Assembly: GCF_003244875.1 (NCBI RefSeq)
Contig: NZ_LXXZ01000075.1
Coordinates: forward strand, 1 to 53,319
Direction: 5' to 3'
Origin: Stenotrophomonas sepilia
GTDB taxonomy: Bacteria > Pseudomonadota > Gammaproteobacteria > Xanthomonadales > Xanthomonadaceae
DNA: 53,319 bases
This document shows positions 7,598-15,515 of this stretch, one piece after another. Position numbers and translations under genes: made by a program. Numbering within the stretch: position 1 is the stretch's first letter; the number at the start of each line of letters is the position of its first letter. The notes under the pieces are model-generated. The model saw only the letters and a program-made list of their open reading frames with translations, did not search any database and was not told where the DNA came from.

Positions 7598-9001
7598 TTA
7601 CGGCATCGCCGTCGCGGCTCCTGCGACCACCTGGCTGGCCAGCGCCTGCGCCTGCTGACGCAGTTCAGGCACCGCCAGGCTTTCCCACAGGCTGCCGATG
7701 CGCAGGCTGCCGAGCACGCCCAGCCGTGCCTGCGGCTGGCCACCGGCAGCACGCAGGCGGTCGCCCGGCACCGTGCTGTCCAGGCCCAGCCCATGCGGGC
7801 CGGGGCGTGCCAGGCCCTCGGCCTGCAGCTGCTGCAGCAACGGATTGCGCAGCGCATTGGCGCGGGTTTCCACGCCGGTGGCGTTGACCACGCCGCCGAT
7901 CGTCCAGTGCTGTTCATTGCCGTTGGCATCGCGACCCGACAGCCGCAGGGCATCGCCTTCGCGGCCGACGCGTTGCAGGCGGGACCGGTGAATGCGCAGT
8001 TGGCCGCTTTCGATCAGCGCCTGCAGCTGTGCGTCGACCTCTTCGGCGATGCGGTGGCGATGCACGTCCCAGTAGCGCACCACATGGCGCAGGAAGCGGC
8101 GCTGGTCGGCCGCGTCGAGGCTGCACCACAGCGCCTGTCCATGCGGACGGATGCGGTCCATCACGCCCTGCCACGGCAGCCCGTCGGCCTGCGCCTGGCG
8201 AGCGAACCCGCGCAACGCGCGCAGGCGCTGGCGCAGGCTCATCGGCAGCAGCGCAGCCGGGTCGAACGTGGGCAGGCCACCATGCGCATGCGGAAGCGGC
8301 AGCAGGCCATGGCGCGAGATCACGTGCAGCGGGCCGGTGTGGCCGGCGGCAACCAGCGCCAGCACGGTGTCGGCCATGCTCAGGCCGGAGCCGACGATGG
8401 CCACGGCCTGCTCACCGGCCAGGGTACGCACGCCGTCGTAGTCCCAGGCCTCGATCACATCATCGGCGGGCAGTGCCTCGGCACCGGCCACCGGCAGCGG
8501 CCGCATGCTGTTGCCGGTGGCGAGCACCGCCTGCACGGCGTGCAGCGTCTGGGCATCGCCAAGTGTCAGCCGGTAGCCATGGTCATCCGGCTGCAGGCCC
8601 AGCACCGGCTGCGCGATCACCTGCAGCTGCGCCGGGCTGGCCGCAGCGGCCTCCTGCAGGCGCTGCTGCAGGTAGGCCGCAAAGTAGTGGCGGCATACGT
8701 AACGCTCGCCCAGCACCTCGCGCGCCTCGCCCGGGTAGGCGTTGGCGGCCATCAGGTAGTCGAGGAAATCGCCAGGCTGGTCGGCAAACGCACTCATCTT
8801 CGCCGCCGGCACGTTCAGCAGGTGCTCCGGCCACGGCGTGGCATAGGCGATGCCCTGCGCCAGCTGCGAGGCGGGTTCGAAGATGGCAATCGCCAGCGGC
8901 GCCTGGGCCTGGCGCAACACCTGGATCGCCACCAGCACCCCGGCCGCACCACCGCCGATGATTGCCAGGTCCAGTTCGCCATTACGCGGTGAATCAGTCA
9001 T
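7598..9001 (-). CDS. FAD/NAD(P)-binding protein
   Basis: A 467-residue protein that starts its Rossmann fold at once: LDLAIIGGGAAGVLVAIQVL, a dinucleotide-binding GxGxxG motif. A second glycine-rich segment, AVAIVGSGLSMADTVLAL (near 205), fits the NAD(P)-binding part. The overall form matches the FAD-NAD(P)-binding group related to HpnW and SidA-like oxygenases (NAD_binding_9 type). FNVPAAKMSAFADQP-like text, here LLNVPAAKMSAFADQPGDFLDYL, is typical of that group. The reaction is unknown. The ATG at 9001 is preferred because it leads directly into the binding fold; another ATG lies six codons upstream. It is immediately upstream of uvrD and probably cotranscribed. Confidence 0.85.
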   Translation of the reverse strand: MTDSPRNGELDLAIIGGGAAGVLVAIQVLRQAQAPLAIAIFEPASQLAQGIAYATPWPEHLLNVPAAKMSAFADQPGDFLDYLMAANAYPGEAREVLGERYVCRHYFAAYLQQRLQEAAAASPAQLQVIAQPVLGLQPDDHGYRLTLGDAQTLHAVQAVLATGNSMRPLPVAGAEALPADDVIEAWDYDGVRTLAGEQAVAIVGSGLSMADTVLALVAAGHTGPLHVISRHGLLPLPHAHGGLPTFDPAALLPMSLRQRLRALRGFARQAQADGLPWQGVMDRIRPHGQALWCSLDAADQRRFLRHVVRYWDVHRHRIAEEVDAQLQALIESGQLRIHRSRLQRVGREGDALRLSGRDANGNEQHWTIGGVVNATGVETRANALRNPLLQQLQAEGLARPGPHGLGLDSTVPGDRLRAAGGQPQARLGVLGSLRIGSLWESLAVPELRQQAQALASQVVAGAATAMP

Positions 9002-9064
9002 GCGCCGATTGTAGGCCATCGGCGATGACGGGCCGGGTTGCCGAAGCGGGCGATTGCCGCCATC

Positions 9065-10483
9065 TCACATCAACGCATCGGCCAGACGTGCGATGCCTTC
9101 GCGGCTGCGCCGCCACGTGGGGCGGCTGCGCCACTGCTGCAGGTCCAGCTGCCGCGACTCACGCAGGTAGCCATCCTCGATCGCACACAGCTGCTGCACC
9201 AGCGCGCGGTCGTAGCAGACCAGGCCGATCTCGGCATTCAGCGCGAATGAGCGGATGTCCATGTTGATCGAGCCGAGCACGGCGATGTCCTCGTCCACGC
9301 TCATGTGCTTGGCATGCAGGAACTGCGGCTCGTACAGCGCGATGCGCACGCCACAGCGCAGCAGCTCGTCGTAGTAGGCCTCCTGCGCCCACGACGTCAG
9401 CCGCTGGTTGTTGCTGGCCGAGAGGATCAGCTGCACCTGCACGCCGGACAAGGCCGCAATGCGCAACGCACTGAGCGTGGCTTCGTCAGGCACGAAATAC
9501 GGCGTGACCATCACCAGCCGTCGCCGTGCCAGGTGGATCAGCGCCGCCACCGCATCACGCGCGTTGCTGTACGGATAGGCCGGGCCGCTGGGCAGCAGCT
9601 GGGTGGCGATGTCGTCGCTGCACTCGGGCACATCGGCGATGACGTCCAGGCGCTGGCCGGTTTCCATGTACCAGTCGCTGGCGAACACCGCTTCCAAATG
9701 CGCCACGGCCGGGCCACGCACGCGCGCCACCAGCTCGCGGTTCGGGTGGCCGGGCACGAACTGCGGGCCGGCCAGGTTCTGCGAACCGACATAGGCCACT
9801 TCGTTGTCGATCACCGCGATCTTGCGATGGTTGCGCAGATCCATGCGCCCGCTGCGGCGCCAGCGCAGGCCACCGGGCAGCATCGCGCGTACCTCGATGT
9901 CGCGCGCCTGCAGGCGCTTGCGATAGGCGCGCAGGCCGCGCTTGGCACCCACCGCATCCAGCAGCACGCGGCACTGCACGCCCCGTGCAGCCGCACGCTG
10001 CAGTGCCTCGACGATAGCCTCGCCGACCGCGTCGTCGAACATCAGGTAGTACAGCAGGTGCACCCGGTCTTCGGCCTGGTCGATGTCGGCGATCAGCGTG
10101 TGCAGCGATTCGTCGTAGTCGGTCAGCAGATCGACGGCGTTGCCGTGCACCGGCATGAAATCGCCCTGGCGCTGCACCAGCGGCACGATTTCGGCGCTGG
10201 CGGTGTCCGGCTGCGGTGTCCAGCGCAGGCGATGCTGCAGCGCCTGTTCCTCGCGGATGACCTGCGAGGCCTCGGCCTGGCGGCGGATGCGCTCGCGCGA
10301 CAGCCACGGGTGGCCGAACAGCAGGTACAACGGCAGCCCCAGCAGCGGCACGAAGCCGACCAGCAGCAGCCAGCTGCGCGCCGCCCCCGGCGTGGTGCGG
10401 GTGGGGATCCAGCACAGCGCGACCAGCCGGATCAGCCAGTCGATCAGCAGCAGGTAGGAACCCAGCAACCACTCGAACAGCAT
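9065..10483 (-). CDS. cls: Cardiolipin synthase
   Basis: A phospholipase-D superfamily enzyme that joins phosphatidylglycerol units to make cardiolipin at the inner membrane. The 472 residues begin with two membrane segments (LLGSYLLLIDWLIRLVALCW and LLLVGFVPLLGLPLYLLFG). Two HKD motifs follow: NHRKIAVIDNEVAYVGSQN and LHAKHMSVDEDIAVLGSINMD, each H-x-K-x4-D. The length is right for ClsA-type enzymes. ATG 10483 is chosen because it starts the first membrane segment; an upstream in-frame ATG adds 10 residues only. It is a single-gene unit with a SMAG pair upstream. Confidence 0.94.
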   Translation of the reverse strand: MLFEWLLGSYLLLIDWLIRLVALCWIPTRTTPGAARSWLLLVGFVPLLGLPLYLLFGHPWLSRERIRRQAEASQVIREEQALQHRLRWTPQPDTASAEIVPLVQRQGDFMPVHGNAVDLLTDYDESLHTLIADIDQAEDRVHLLYYLMFDDAVGEAIVEALQRAAARGVQCRVLLDAVGAKRGLRAYRKRLQARDIEVRAMLPGGLRWRRSGRMDLRNHRKIAVIDNEVAYVGSQNLAGPQFVPGHPNRELVARVRGPAVAHLEAVFASDWYMETGQRLDVIADVPECSDDIATQLLPSGPAYPYSNARDAVAALIHLARRRLVMVTPYFVPDEATLSALRIAALSGVQVQLILSASNNQRLTSWAQEAYYDELLRCGVRIALYEPQFLHAKHMSVDEDIAVLGSINMDIRSFALNAEIGLVCYDRALVQQLCAIEDGYLRESRQLDLQQWRSRPTWRRSREGIARLADALM

Positions 10484-10530
10484 CGTGTCGCCCGTCGGGA
10501 GGTGATGGGCCATTCTGCCCAGCGGCCTTT

Positions 10531-10600
10531 GTAGAGTCGAGCCATGCTCGACTGCCTTTCGGCCCGACCGCAGAGCAGCCGAGCGTGGGCTCGGCTCTAC
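10531..10600. repeat. SMAG repeat pair (inverted)
   Basis: GTAGAGTCGAGCCATGCTCGACT (10531-10553) faces an inverted GCCGAGCGTGGGCTCGGCTCTAC unit ending at 10600. The two halves belong to different subtypes (TCGAC core against CCGAGC core). Confidence 0.88.
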
Positions 10601-10608
10601 AGAATGGC

Positions 10609-10857
10609 TCAGTGCCGCACCGGCACCTCGCACAGCTGGCGTACCGAATCGGCATGGCGGCGGCCGTTGAGCGCCATGCAGGCAATGGCCTGCGCGGCCC
10701 GCTCCAGCTGCGCCTCCGGCAGCGGCGACGGTGCGCCGTTGGCCAGTGCCAAGTGGTGATCGCACAGCAGCAGCGCCATGCCCTCGATGCCTTGCAACAT
10801 GCGCTGCAGGCGCAGCCAGCCCAGTTCCAGGTCCTGGCGGTGTGATGGGGTGTTCAT
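10609..10857 (-). CDS. Small protein of unknown function
   Basis: An 82-residue, probably cytoplasmic and largely helical protein starting MNTPSHRQDLELGWLRLQRML and ending RRHADSVRQLCEVPVRH. The ATG at 10857 is supported by a strong ribosome-binding site, GAAGGAGGTTGC, directly in front. I see no recognisable domain. It contains one Cys in CDHHLALANG and another near the C-terminus. A long untranslated region upstream contains a strong hairpin (10994-11031) and a near-palindrome (11118-11135), so its expression may be controlled. Confidence 0.75.
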   Translation of the reverse strand: MNTPSHRQDLELGWLRLQRMLQGIEGMALLLCDHHLALANGAPSPLPEAQLERAAQAIACMALNGRRHADSVRQLCEVPVRH

Positions 10858-10993
10858 GCAACCTCCTTCAACGGATCTGGCCACCGGTGAAGGTGGCGGA
10901 CGATGCGTGGTTGCAATACCGGGGAACAAGCAACGGAAACCAAACCGGCGGGCACGCGGCCCCCACGCACCGCCCGCCATAAGGCAGAGCGGG

Positions 10994-11031
10994 TCGCCAG
11001 CCGCTGCACACGCAGAGACAGCGGCTGGCGA
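10994..11031 (-). promoter_or_regulatory. Perfect 13-base-pair hairpin in leader region
   Basis: TCGCCAGCCGCTG (10994-11006) and CAGCGGCTGGCGA (11019-11031) pair perfectly around a 12-base loop. It lies about 140 bases before the start of the small gene at 10857 (minus strand). No T-run follows on that strand, so it is not an obvious terminator. Role inferred only from position. Confidence 0.5.
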
Positions 11032-11117
11032 ATTTACCGTTACTCGATTCCTCGGGATTGCAAGCCCGACCGCTGCAACCGCAGCGGCTCGCCATCATGG
11101 GCACGGCCACGCCCGTC

Positions 11118-11135
11118 GTTCCAATCGATTTGAAC
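11118..11135. promoter_or_regulatory. Near-palindromic operator candidate
   Basis: GTTCCAATCGATTTGAAC is an 18-base palindrome with one mismatched pair, centred on ATCGAT. It lies about 270 bases upstream of the small gene at 10857. The binding protein is unknown. Confidence 0.35.
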
Positions 11136-11235
11136 CGTGCGAGGCGCCGGAACCGGTAGGAACAATCACTTATCGCATTCAGCCCTTCGCTCCAGGCATG
11201 GTGCCATTGGCGACAGCGTGCGCAGGGACTGCCCA

Positions 11236-11256
11236 GTGCCGACCAACGGTCGGCAC
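11236..11256. repeat. SMAG-like palindrome, GTGCCGACC type
   Basis: GTGCCGACC/GGTCGGCAC around AAC. The same core recurs at 35328-35348. The GTAG head is missing here. Confidence 0.7.
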
Positions 11257-11303
11257 CCACCACGGCAATGCAGGAAGTTCCCACCACCCGAATGCCAGAC
11301 ATG

Positions 11304-11330
11304 AAAAAACCCGCCACAGGGGCGGGTTTC
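11304..11330 (-). terminator. Rho-independent terminator of rpmB-rpmG
   Basis: On the minus strand AAACCCGCC/GGCGGGTTT form a stem around CCTGT, and the run TTTTTT follows. It lies about 30 bases after the rpmG stop. Confidence 0.92.
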
Positions 11331-11357
11331 TTCGCGGGGACCAGCAATCCGTGCGGA

Positions 11358-11522
11358 TTACTTGATCTTGCCTTCCTTGTACAGGACGTGCTTGCGCACG
11401 ACCGGATCGTACTTCAGGAATTCCATCTTCCCCGGGGTGTTCTTCTTGTTCTTGTCCGTGGTGTAGAAGTGGCCGGTACCGGCCGAGGAAATCATACGGA
11501 CCTTATCGCGCTTGCCTGCCAT
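11358..11522 (-). CDS. rpmG: Ribosomal protein L33
   Basis: A 54-residue, basic protein of the large ribosomal subunit, beginning [20 protein letters not shown] and ending [16 protein letters not shown]. It is missing the two CxxC pairs of the zinc-binding form, so it is the C-minus, zinc-independent type. It lies 13 bases after rpmB on the same strand, the usual rpmB-rpmG operon, and is followed by a strong terminator. Confidence 0.98.
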   Translation of the reverse strand: MAGKRDKVRMISSAGTGHFYTTDKNKKNTPGKMEFLKYDPVVRKHVLYKEGKIK

Positions 11523-11535
11523 GATGCTTTACTCC

Positions 11536-11772
11536 TCAGACCTTTTCGCCGCGCGCACGCAGCTCAGCCAGAACGGAATCAATGCCGTTCTTGTCGATGG
11601 TGCGCAGTGCATGCGCGGAAACACGAAGCTTGACCCAGCGGTTCTCGCTGGCCACCCAGAAACGGCGCTCGTGCAGATTCGGCAGGAAACGACGACGGGT
11701 CTTGTTGTTGGCGTGCGAGACGTTGTTACCCGTCTGCACTCGCTTGCCGGAAACCTGGCATACGCGGGACAT
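11536..11772 (-). CDS. rpmB: Ribosomal protein L28
   Basis: A 78-residue large-subunit ribosomal protein. It starts [21 protein letters not shown] with the family-typical [18 protein letters not shown], and ends [12 protein letters not shown]. It heads the rpmB-rpmG operon. A promoter-like sequence lies about 170 bases upstream (11940-11968). Confidence 0.98.
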   Translation of the reverse strand: MSRVCQVSGKRVQTGNNVSHANNKTRRRFLPNLHERRFWVASENRWVKLRVSAHALRTIDKNGIDSVLAELRARGEKV

Positions 11773-11939
11773 TGCGCACCTCGATAGTAGTAGTTGTCAG
11801 CCCGTAGCCCGGGAGACGGCGGCCTCGATGGTTGCCCACCACACGTCAAGAGAATCAAAGGGTTACGCTGGCGTTGGGCGGCCGGGGACGTGCTCCCGGG
11901 GACGCCGCCCGGTAGAAAACCGGACACAGCGAGCCGCGC

Positions 11940-11968
11940 ATTATGCACCGGTTCAAGCACTTGCGCAA
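11940..11968 (-). promoter_or_regulatory. Putative sigma-70 promoter of rpmB-rpmG
   Basis: On the minus strand TTGCGC (11968-11963) and CATAAT (11945-11940) are 17 bases apart, the ideal spacing. This gives a leader of about 160 bases, in which the remaining intergenic bases show no gene. Confidence 0.55.
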
Positions 11969-12053
11969 GTTACCCACAGGCGGGGACTGAACCGGCAGGA
12001 CCGGGGGCACTCCGCCAACCGGCATACTGGCCCGGACCACTGCGGAGCTTCCC

Positions 12054-13268
12054 ATGCGGCTGCTGGCCCTGACCTACGGAACCGAAGGCGACACACGTCC
12101 CCTGGCCATGCTCTGCCATGGGCTGATCGGCGCGGGCCACGAGGTGACGCTACTGGCCGATGGCGGCACCTTGGGCAGCGCGCAGGCCCTGGATGTGCCC
12201 CACGCGGCCCTTGAGGGTGACATCCATGACGACGTGGTCGCCCTGGTCTCGCGTGGCAACGGCGTTGCCGCCGCCAGTACCGGCCTGGCACGGATGGCGC
12301 TGCAGCATGTCAGCAGCTGGATGCGCCAAGCCGATGCCGCCGCCGAAGGCTGCGATGCGATTCTGACCGGTGGCCTGGCGGCCTTCGTCGGCATGAGCGT
12401 GGGCGAACGCCGCAGGATTCCCGTCATCGGCAGCGGCATGATTCCGCTGACCCCGACGCGGGCCTTCCGCTCTCCGTTCCTGCCACCGGGACGCTCGCCG
12501 GGCTGGTTGAACCGCGCCAGCTATGGGCTGGTCAACGGCCTGATCTGGCGCCAGTTCCGCCGGCCGATCAACGCGGCACGCCAGCAGTTGGGGCAATCGC
12601 CGCGCCGCGCGCTGTGGTCCGGCCTGCCGATGCTCTATGGCATCTCACCGCAGCTGCTGCCGCTACCGGCGGACTGGCCGGCCGACCACATCGTCTGTGG
12701 CCAATGGCGGCTTCCTGATGCGCCCTGGACGCCCCCGGCCGATCTGCGGGTCTTCCTTGATGCCGGCCCGCCGCCGGTCTACCTGGGCTTCGGCAGCATG
12801 ACCGGCTTTGATCGCGAACGCGTGCTGCCGGCCCTGCTGCAGGCGCTGGCGCCACGCCGGGTGCTGCTGTTTCCTGGCTGGGTGGGACTGCCTGCGATGC
12901 GCTTGCCCGATTCGGTCTTCGTACTGGGGCCGACCCCACACGAAGCGCTGTTCCCGCGTTGCGCACTCGCCATCCACCACGGTGGCAGCGGCACCACGCA
13001 TTCGGCCTGCCGGGCCGGCATTCCCTCGCTGGTGATGCCGTTCGCTGCGGATCAGTTCTTCTGGGCCGATCGCCTGTGTCGGTTGGGCGTGGCACCGGCA
13101 CCGTTGTCACCGAAGCGACTGGATGCAGCAACGCTGGCAGCAGCCATCACCTTCGCAGAAGCCGACGCAGTACGCGCACGCGCGGCGGCCCTGGGCGTGG
13201 CGATGAGCGATGAAGACGGGGTGGCCTGTGGCGTGGCGATGATCGAGCGCTGGTTACGGCCGATGTAA
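12054..13268 (+). CDS. Glycosyltransferase, GT1/family 28-like
   Basis: A 404-residue nucleotide-sugar glycosyltransferase of the GT-B fold that resembles the UDP-glucosyltransferases acting on sterols, macrolides or lipids. It starts MRLLALTYGTEGDTRPLAML, where GTEGD is the acceptor-side loop. The C-terminal donor-binding region has YLGFGSM and then HHGGSGTTHSACRAGIPSLVMPFAADQFFWADRL, which contains the family signature HGGxGT...P...DQ...A. No signal peptide is seen, so it is cytoplasmic or membrane-associated. The substrate is not predictable from the sequence. It is a single-gene unit convergent with the exonuclease at 13282. Confidence 0.92.
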   Translation: MRLLALTYGTEGDTRPLAMLCHGLIGAGHEVTLLADGGTLGSAQALDVPHAALEGDIHDDVVALVSRGNGVAAASTGLARMALQHVSSWMRQADAAAEGCDAILTGGLAAFVGMSVGERRRIPVIGSGMIPLTPTRAFRSPFLPPGRSPGWLNRASYGLVNGLIWRQFRRPINAARQQLGQSPRRALWSGLPMLYGISPQLLPLPADWPADHIVCGQWRLPDAPWTPPADLRVFLDAGPPPVYLGFGSMTGFDRERVLPALLQALAPRRVLLFPGWVGLPAMRLPDSVFVLGPTPHEALFPRCALAIHHGGSGTTHSACRAGIPSLVMPFAADQFFWADRLCRLGVAPAPLSPKRLDAATLAAAITFAEADAVRARAAALGVAMSDEDGVACGVAMIERWLRPM

Positions 13269-13281
13269 CAGCGGGCAAGCC

Positions 13282-13791
13282 TCAGCGCAGGTGCGGAATC
13301 ACCTGGGCCAGCAGATGGGCATCCTTGAGCGCACCGTGCAGGCCCCGGTTGCCGGGGATGCGCAGGCGCTGCAGCACATCGTCCAACTTGTTGCCCTGGC
13401 CGGGCCAGCGCCCGCGCGCCAGCTTCAGGCTGCAGGTGATGCGGCAGTGCTGGGCCAGCGTGCCGGGAATGCCGGCCAGGCGCAGCTCGTTGTCCAGGAA
13501 ACCCACGTCGAAGGTGGCGTTGTGCGCGACCATCTCGCTGCCGCGCAGGAAGTCCAGCAGTTCAGCGGCCTTGCTGGAGAACAGCGGTTTGCCCACCAGC
13601 ATTGCATCGCTGATGCCATGCACGCGCTGTGCGCCCCAGTCCACCTTGCGCTGCGGCTGCAGGTAGGTGTGGAACTGGCGGCCGCTGAGCTGGCCGTCGA
13701 TCAGTTCGACGGCGCCGATTTCGATCACGCGGTGCCCCAGGCGGTGGGAGATGCCGGTGGTTTCGGTGTCCAGTGCGACGATGCGATTCAT
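13282..13791 (-). CDS. Short DnaQ-like 3'-5' exonuclease
   Basis: A 169-residue protein consisting only of the DEDDh exonuclease domain. The motifs are IVALDTETTG (Exo I, D7 and E9), HNATFDVGFLDNE (Exo II) and LHGALKDAHLLA (Exo III, H and D). DNA polymerase III epsilon is about 240 residues, because a C-terminal tail binds the alpha subunit; that tail is missing here. It is therefore better called a DnaQ-like proofreading or DNA-processing exonuclease than the true epsilon subunit. It is a single-gene unit that starts at 13791. Confidence 0.88.
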   Translation of the reverse strand: MNRIVALDTETTGISHRLGHRVIEIGAVELIDGQLSGRQFHTYLQPQRKVDWGAQRVHGISDAMLVGKPLFSSKAAELLDFLRGSEMVAHNATFDVGFLDNELRLAGIPGTLAQHCRITCSLKLARGRWPGQGNKLDDVLQRLRIPGNRGLHGALKDAHLLAQVIPHLR

Positions 13792-13857
13792 GCGTGGCGA
13801 TGTTTCCTGTTGCGTGCCGCGATGATTTTCGCATGCCTGCAGCAGGAAGCCCTCCCT

Positions 13858-13943
13858 GTAGCCGAACCCGTGCTCGGCTCACGCGCGAAGCGCGGGCCTT
13901 GAGCGTTGGAGCGAGAAGCAGCCGAGCGTGGGCTCGGCTCTAC
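13858..13943. repeat. SMAG repeat pair (inverted)
   Basis: A diverged GTAGCCGAACCCGTGCTCGG unit (from 13858) and an inverted GCCGAGCGTGGGCTCGGCTC unit ending at 13943. They lie between two genes on the same strand. Confidence 0.85.
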
Positions 13944-13956
13944 AGGTGCGTGTGCA

Positions 13957-14850
13957 TCACCCCAACGCTTCCACCACCCAATCGATGAACACCCGCAGCC
14001 GCTGGCTCATGTGCCGGTTCGGCGGGAACATCACATGCATCGGCATGGGTGGAAGCTGCCAGTCCTGCAGCAGCGGCAGCAATTCGCCGCGCGCCACGTG
14101 CGGCGCGGCCATGTAGCTGGGCAGCGCGACCACGCCCAGCCCCGCCAGCGCCGCCGCCAGATAGGCGTTGCCGTCGTCGAAACCGACCGTGTAGCGGCCC
14201 TGCACCTCGATGCGCTCATCGCCACGTTGCGCGCTGAACACGCGTGCGCGACCACTGCGCGGGCTGAGGAAGCCGACCATGTGGTGGTCCGGCCCTTCCA
14301 GCGCGCGCGGGTCGGTCGGCACGCCGAAACGCTTCACATAGCCGGGGCTGGCGTGGAAACCGATCGGCAGCGCCGCCAGCGGCCGCGCGACCAGTGCCGG
14401 GTCGGCCGGGGTGCCGCCGCGGATCACGCAGTCGACGTTGTCGGCGATGACGTCGACCTCGCGGTCACTGACGCCGATATCCAGCTGGATCTCCGGGTAG
14501 CGCGCCTGAAACTCCGGCAGCGCCGGTACCAGCCGCAGCCGCGCGTAAGGCCCCGGCACATCCACCCGCAGGCGGCCGCGCGGCTGGCTGGCTGCGTCAC
14601 CCAGCCCGCCCTCCACCTCTTCCAGCTCGGCCAGCAGGCGGGCGATGCGCGGGTAGTAGGCCGCACCGTCGGCGGTGACGCTGACCCGGCGCGTGGTGCG
14701 GTTGAGCAGGCGCAGCCGCAGGTGTGCCTCCAGCTGCTGCACCAGCTGGGTGGCCGTGGTGCGGCTGATCTGCAGGGTCTGCGCCGCACGGGTGAAGCTG
14801 CCAGTCTCCACCACCCGGGCAAACGCCCGCATCGCCTCGAAACGGTCCAT
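13957..14850 (-). CDS. LysR-family transcription regulator
   Basis: A 297-residue regulator. The N-terminal helix-turn-helix is clear: MDRFEAMRAFARVVETGSFTRAA and TATQLVQQLEAHLRLRLLNRTTRRVSVT, with the usual effector-binding alpha-beta domain behind it. The ATG at 14850 is the family-typical start; the reading frame continues upstream without a motif. It lies divergent to the RidA-like gene at 14959, with 108 bases between their starts. A perfect interrupted dyad, GATTG-N11-CAATC (14861-14881), lies just upstream of its own start, as expected for an autoregulated LysR protein. The effector is unknown. Confidence 0.93.
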   Translation of the reverse strand: MDRFEAMRAFARVVETGSFTRAAQTLQISRTTATQLVQQLEAHLRLRLLNRTTRRVSVTADGAAYYPRIARLLAELEEVEGGLGDAASQPRGRLRVDVPGPYARLRLVPALPEFQARYPEIQLDIGVSDREVDVIADNVDCVIRGGTPADPALVARPLAALPIGFHASPGYVKRFGVPTDPRALEGPDHHMVGFLSPRSGRARVFSAQRGDERIEVQGRYTVGFDDGNAYLAAALAGLGVVALPSYMAAPHVARGELLPLLQDWQLPPMPMHVMFPPNRHMSQRLRVFIDWVVEALG

Positions 14851-14860
14851 GGCTGGCCGT

Positions 14861-14881
14861 GATTGTTTGGAATTGGCAATC
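14861..14881. promoter_or_regulatory. LysR-type dyad operator
   Basis: GATTG (14861-14865) and CAATC (14877-14881) form a perfect inverted repeat with an 11-base gap, the T-N11-A style of LysR boxes. It lies 11 bases ahead of the LysR gene and about 78 bases ahead of the RidA-like gene, so one bound dimer could control both. Confidence 0.65.
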
Positions 14882-14958
14882 AATCTAGGCCGATCATCGC
14901 GGTTTATCCAGACACCGCTGGCGGGGAGGATGGCGTCCTCTCCCACGGGATCTTCCCC

Positions 14959-15348
14959 ATGTCACAGCGTGATGTCGTTTTCCCCGCCGGCCGCCAGGCC
15001 CTGTACGAGCGCAACCGCTACTCGCCGGCGATCCGATCCAACGGTTTCCTGTTCGTCTCCGGCCAGGTCGGCAGCCGCGAGGACGGCTCGCCCGAGCCGG
15101 ACTTCGAAATGCAGGTGCGCCGCGCCTTCGAGAATCTCAATGTGGTGTTGGCTGCCGCAGGCTGCACGTTCGATGACGTGATCGACGTGACCGTGTTCCT
15201 GGTCGATCCGGAGAAGAACTTCGAGAAGGCCTGGGCGATCGTGCCCGAGTACTGGGGCCAGGCGCCGCACCCGACCCTGACCGGCATCGGTGTGACCTGG
15301 CTGTACGGGTTCCAGTTCGAGATCAAGGTGATCGCGAAGCTGCCGTGA
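14959..15348 (+). CDS. RidA-family protein
   Basis: A 129-residue protein of the RidA/YjgF/UK114 family, which in the model enzymes hydrolyses reactive enamine and imine intermediates. The sequence has FLFVSGQVGS, QVRRAFENLNVVLAAAGCTFDDVIDVTVFLVDPEKNF, then the C-terminal tail. The conserved Arg of canonical RidA, normally in the segment R-x-x-V-x-V-x-x-L-P, appears replaced by a different tail (FEIKVIAKLP), so it probably belongs to another Rid subgroup. The ATG at 14959 is chosen as the family start. It is divergent from a LysR regulator and likely controlled by it. Confidence 0.9.
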   Translation: MSQRDVVFPAGRQALYERNRYSPAIRSNGFLFVSGQVGSREDGSPEPDFEMQVRRAFENLNVVLAAAGCTFDDVIDVTVFLVDPEKNFEKAWAIVPEYWGQAPHPTLTGIGVTWLYGFQFEIKVIAKLP

Positions 15349-15353
15349 CCCGG

Positions 15354-15422
15354 GTAGTGCCGGCCGCTGGCCGGCAACGCGGTGGGGTCAGAGCCCTTTC
15401 CGGAGGAAAGGGATCCGACCCC
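15354..15422. repeat. SMAG unit plus GGGGTC palindrome
   Basis: GTAGTGCCGGCCGCTGGCCG (from 15354) is a single SMAG unit. It is followed by a second-family palindrome at 15384-15422, with arms GGGGTCAGAGCCCTTTCC and GGAAAGGGATCCGACCCC. They mark the end of the RidA-like gene. Confidence 0.9.
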
Positions 15423-15445
15423 GCGCCCGGTCCACCTGAACGGGA

Positions 15446-15460
15446 GAATCCGACGGATTC
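15446..15460. promoter_or_regulatory. Palindromic operator candidate ahead of the metal-efflux operon
   Basis: GAATCCGACGGATTC is a perfect 15-base palindrome (7-1-7), about 55 bases before the first gene of the operon. It is a good position for a metal-responsive repressor or activator. No regulator gene is encoded in the operon, so the binding protein would be elsewhere. Confidence 0.45.
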
Positions 15461-15515
15461 CCGAAGCGCCCATTGATATTGTATCCGGCGAAAACCGCTT
15501 GCTAGCCTCCCTTCC

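Larger units (their letters stand above)
10858..11303. other. Gene-free stretch with hairpins
   Basis: No credible gene. It holds the 13-base-stem hairpin at 10994-11031, the 18-base near-palindrome at 11118-11135 and the GTGCCGACC palindrome at 11236-11256. It is the long upstream region of the small gene ending at 10609 (minus strand), and the rpmG terminator closes its far side. Confidence 0.7.

Noticed and set aside
5474..8992. Long plus-strand open frame of about 1170 codons
   Set aside because: It is antisense to uvrD and the FAD-protein gene, both complete with all motifs. It has no domain or ribosome site.
11000..11150. Possible tRNA from a GGTTCAAATC-like segment on the minus strand
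   Set aside because: The T-arm does not pair, and no acceptor or anticodon arm can be formed.
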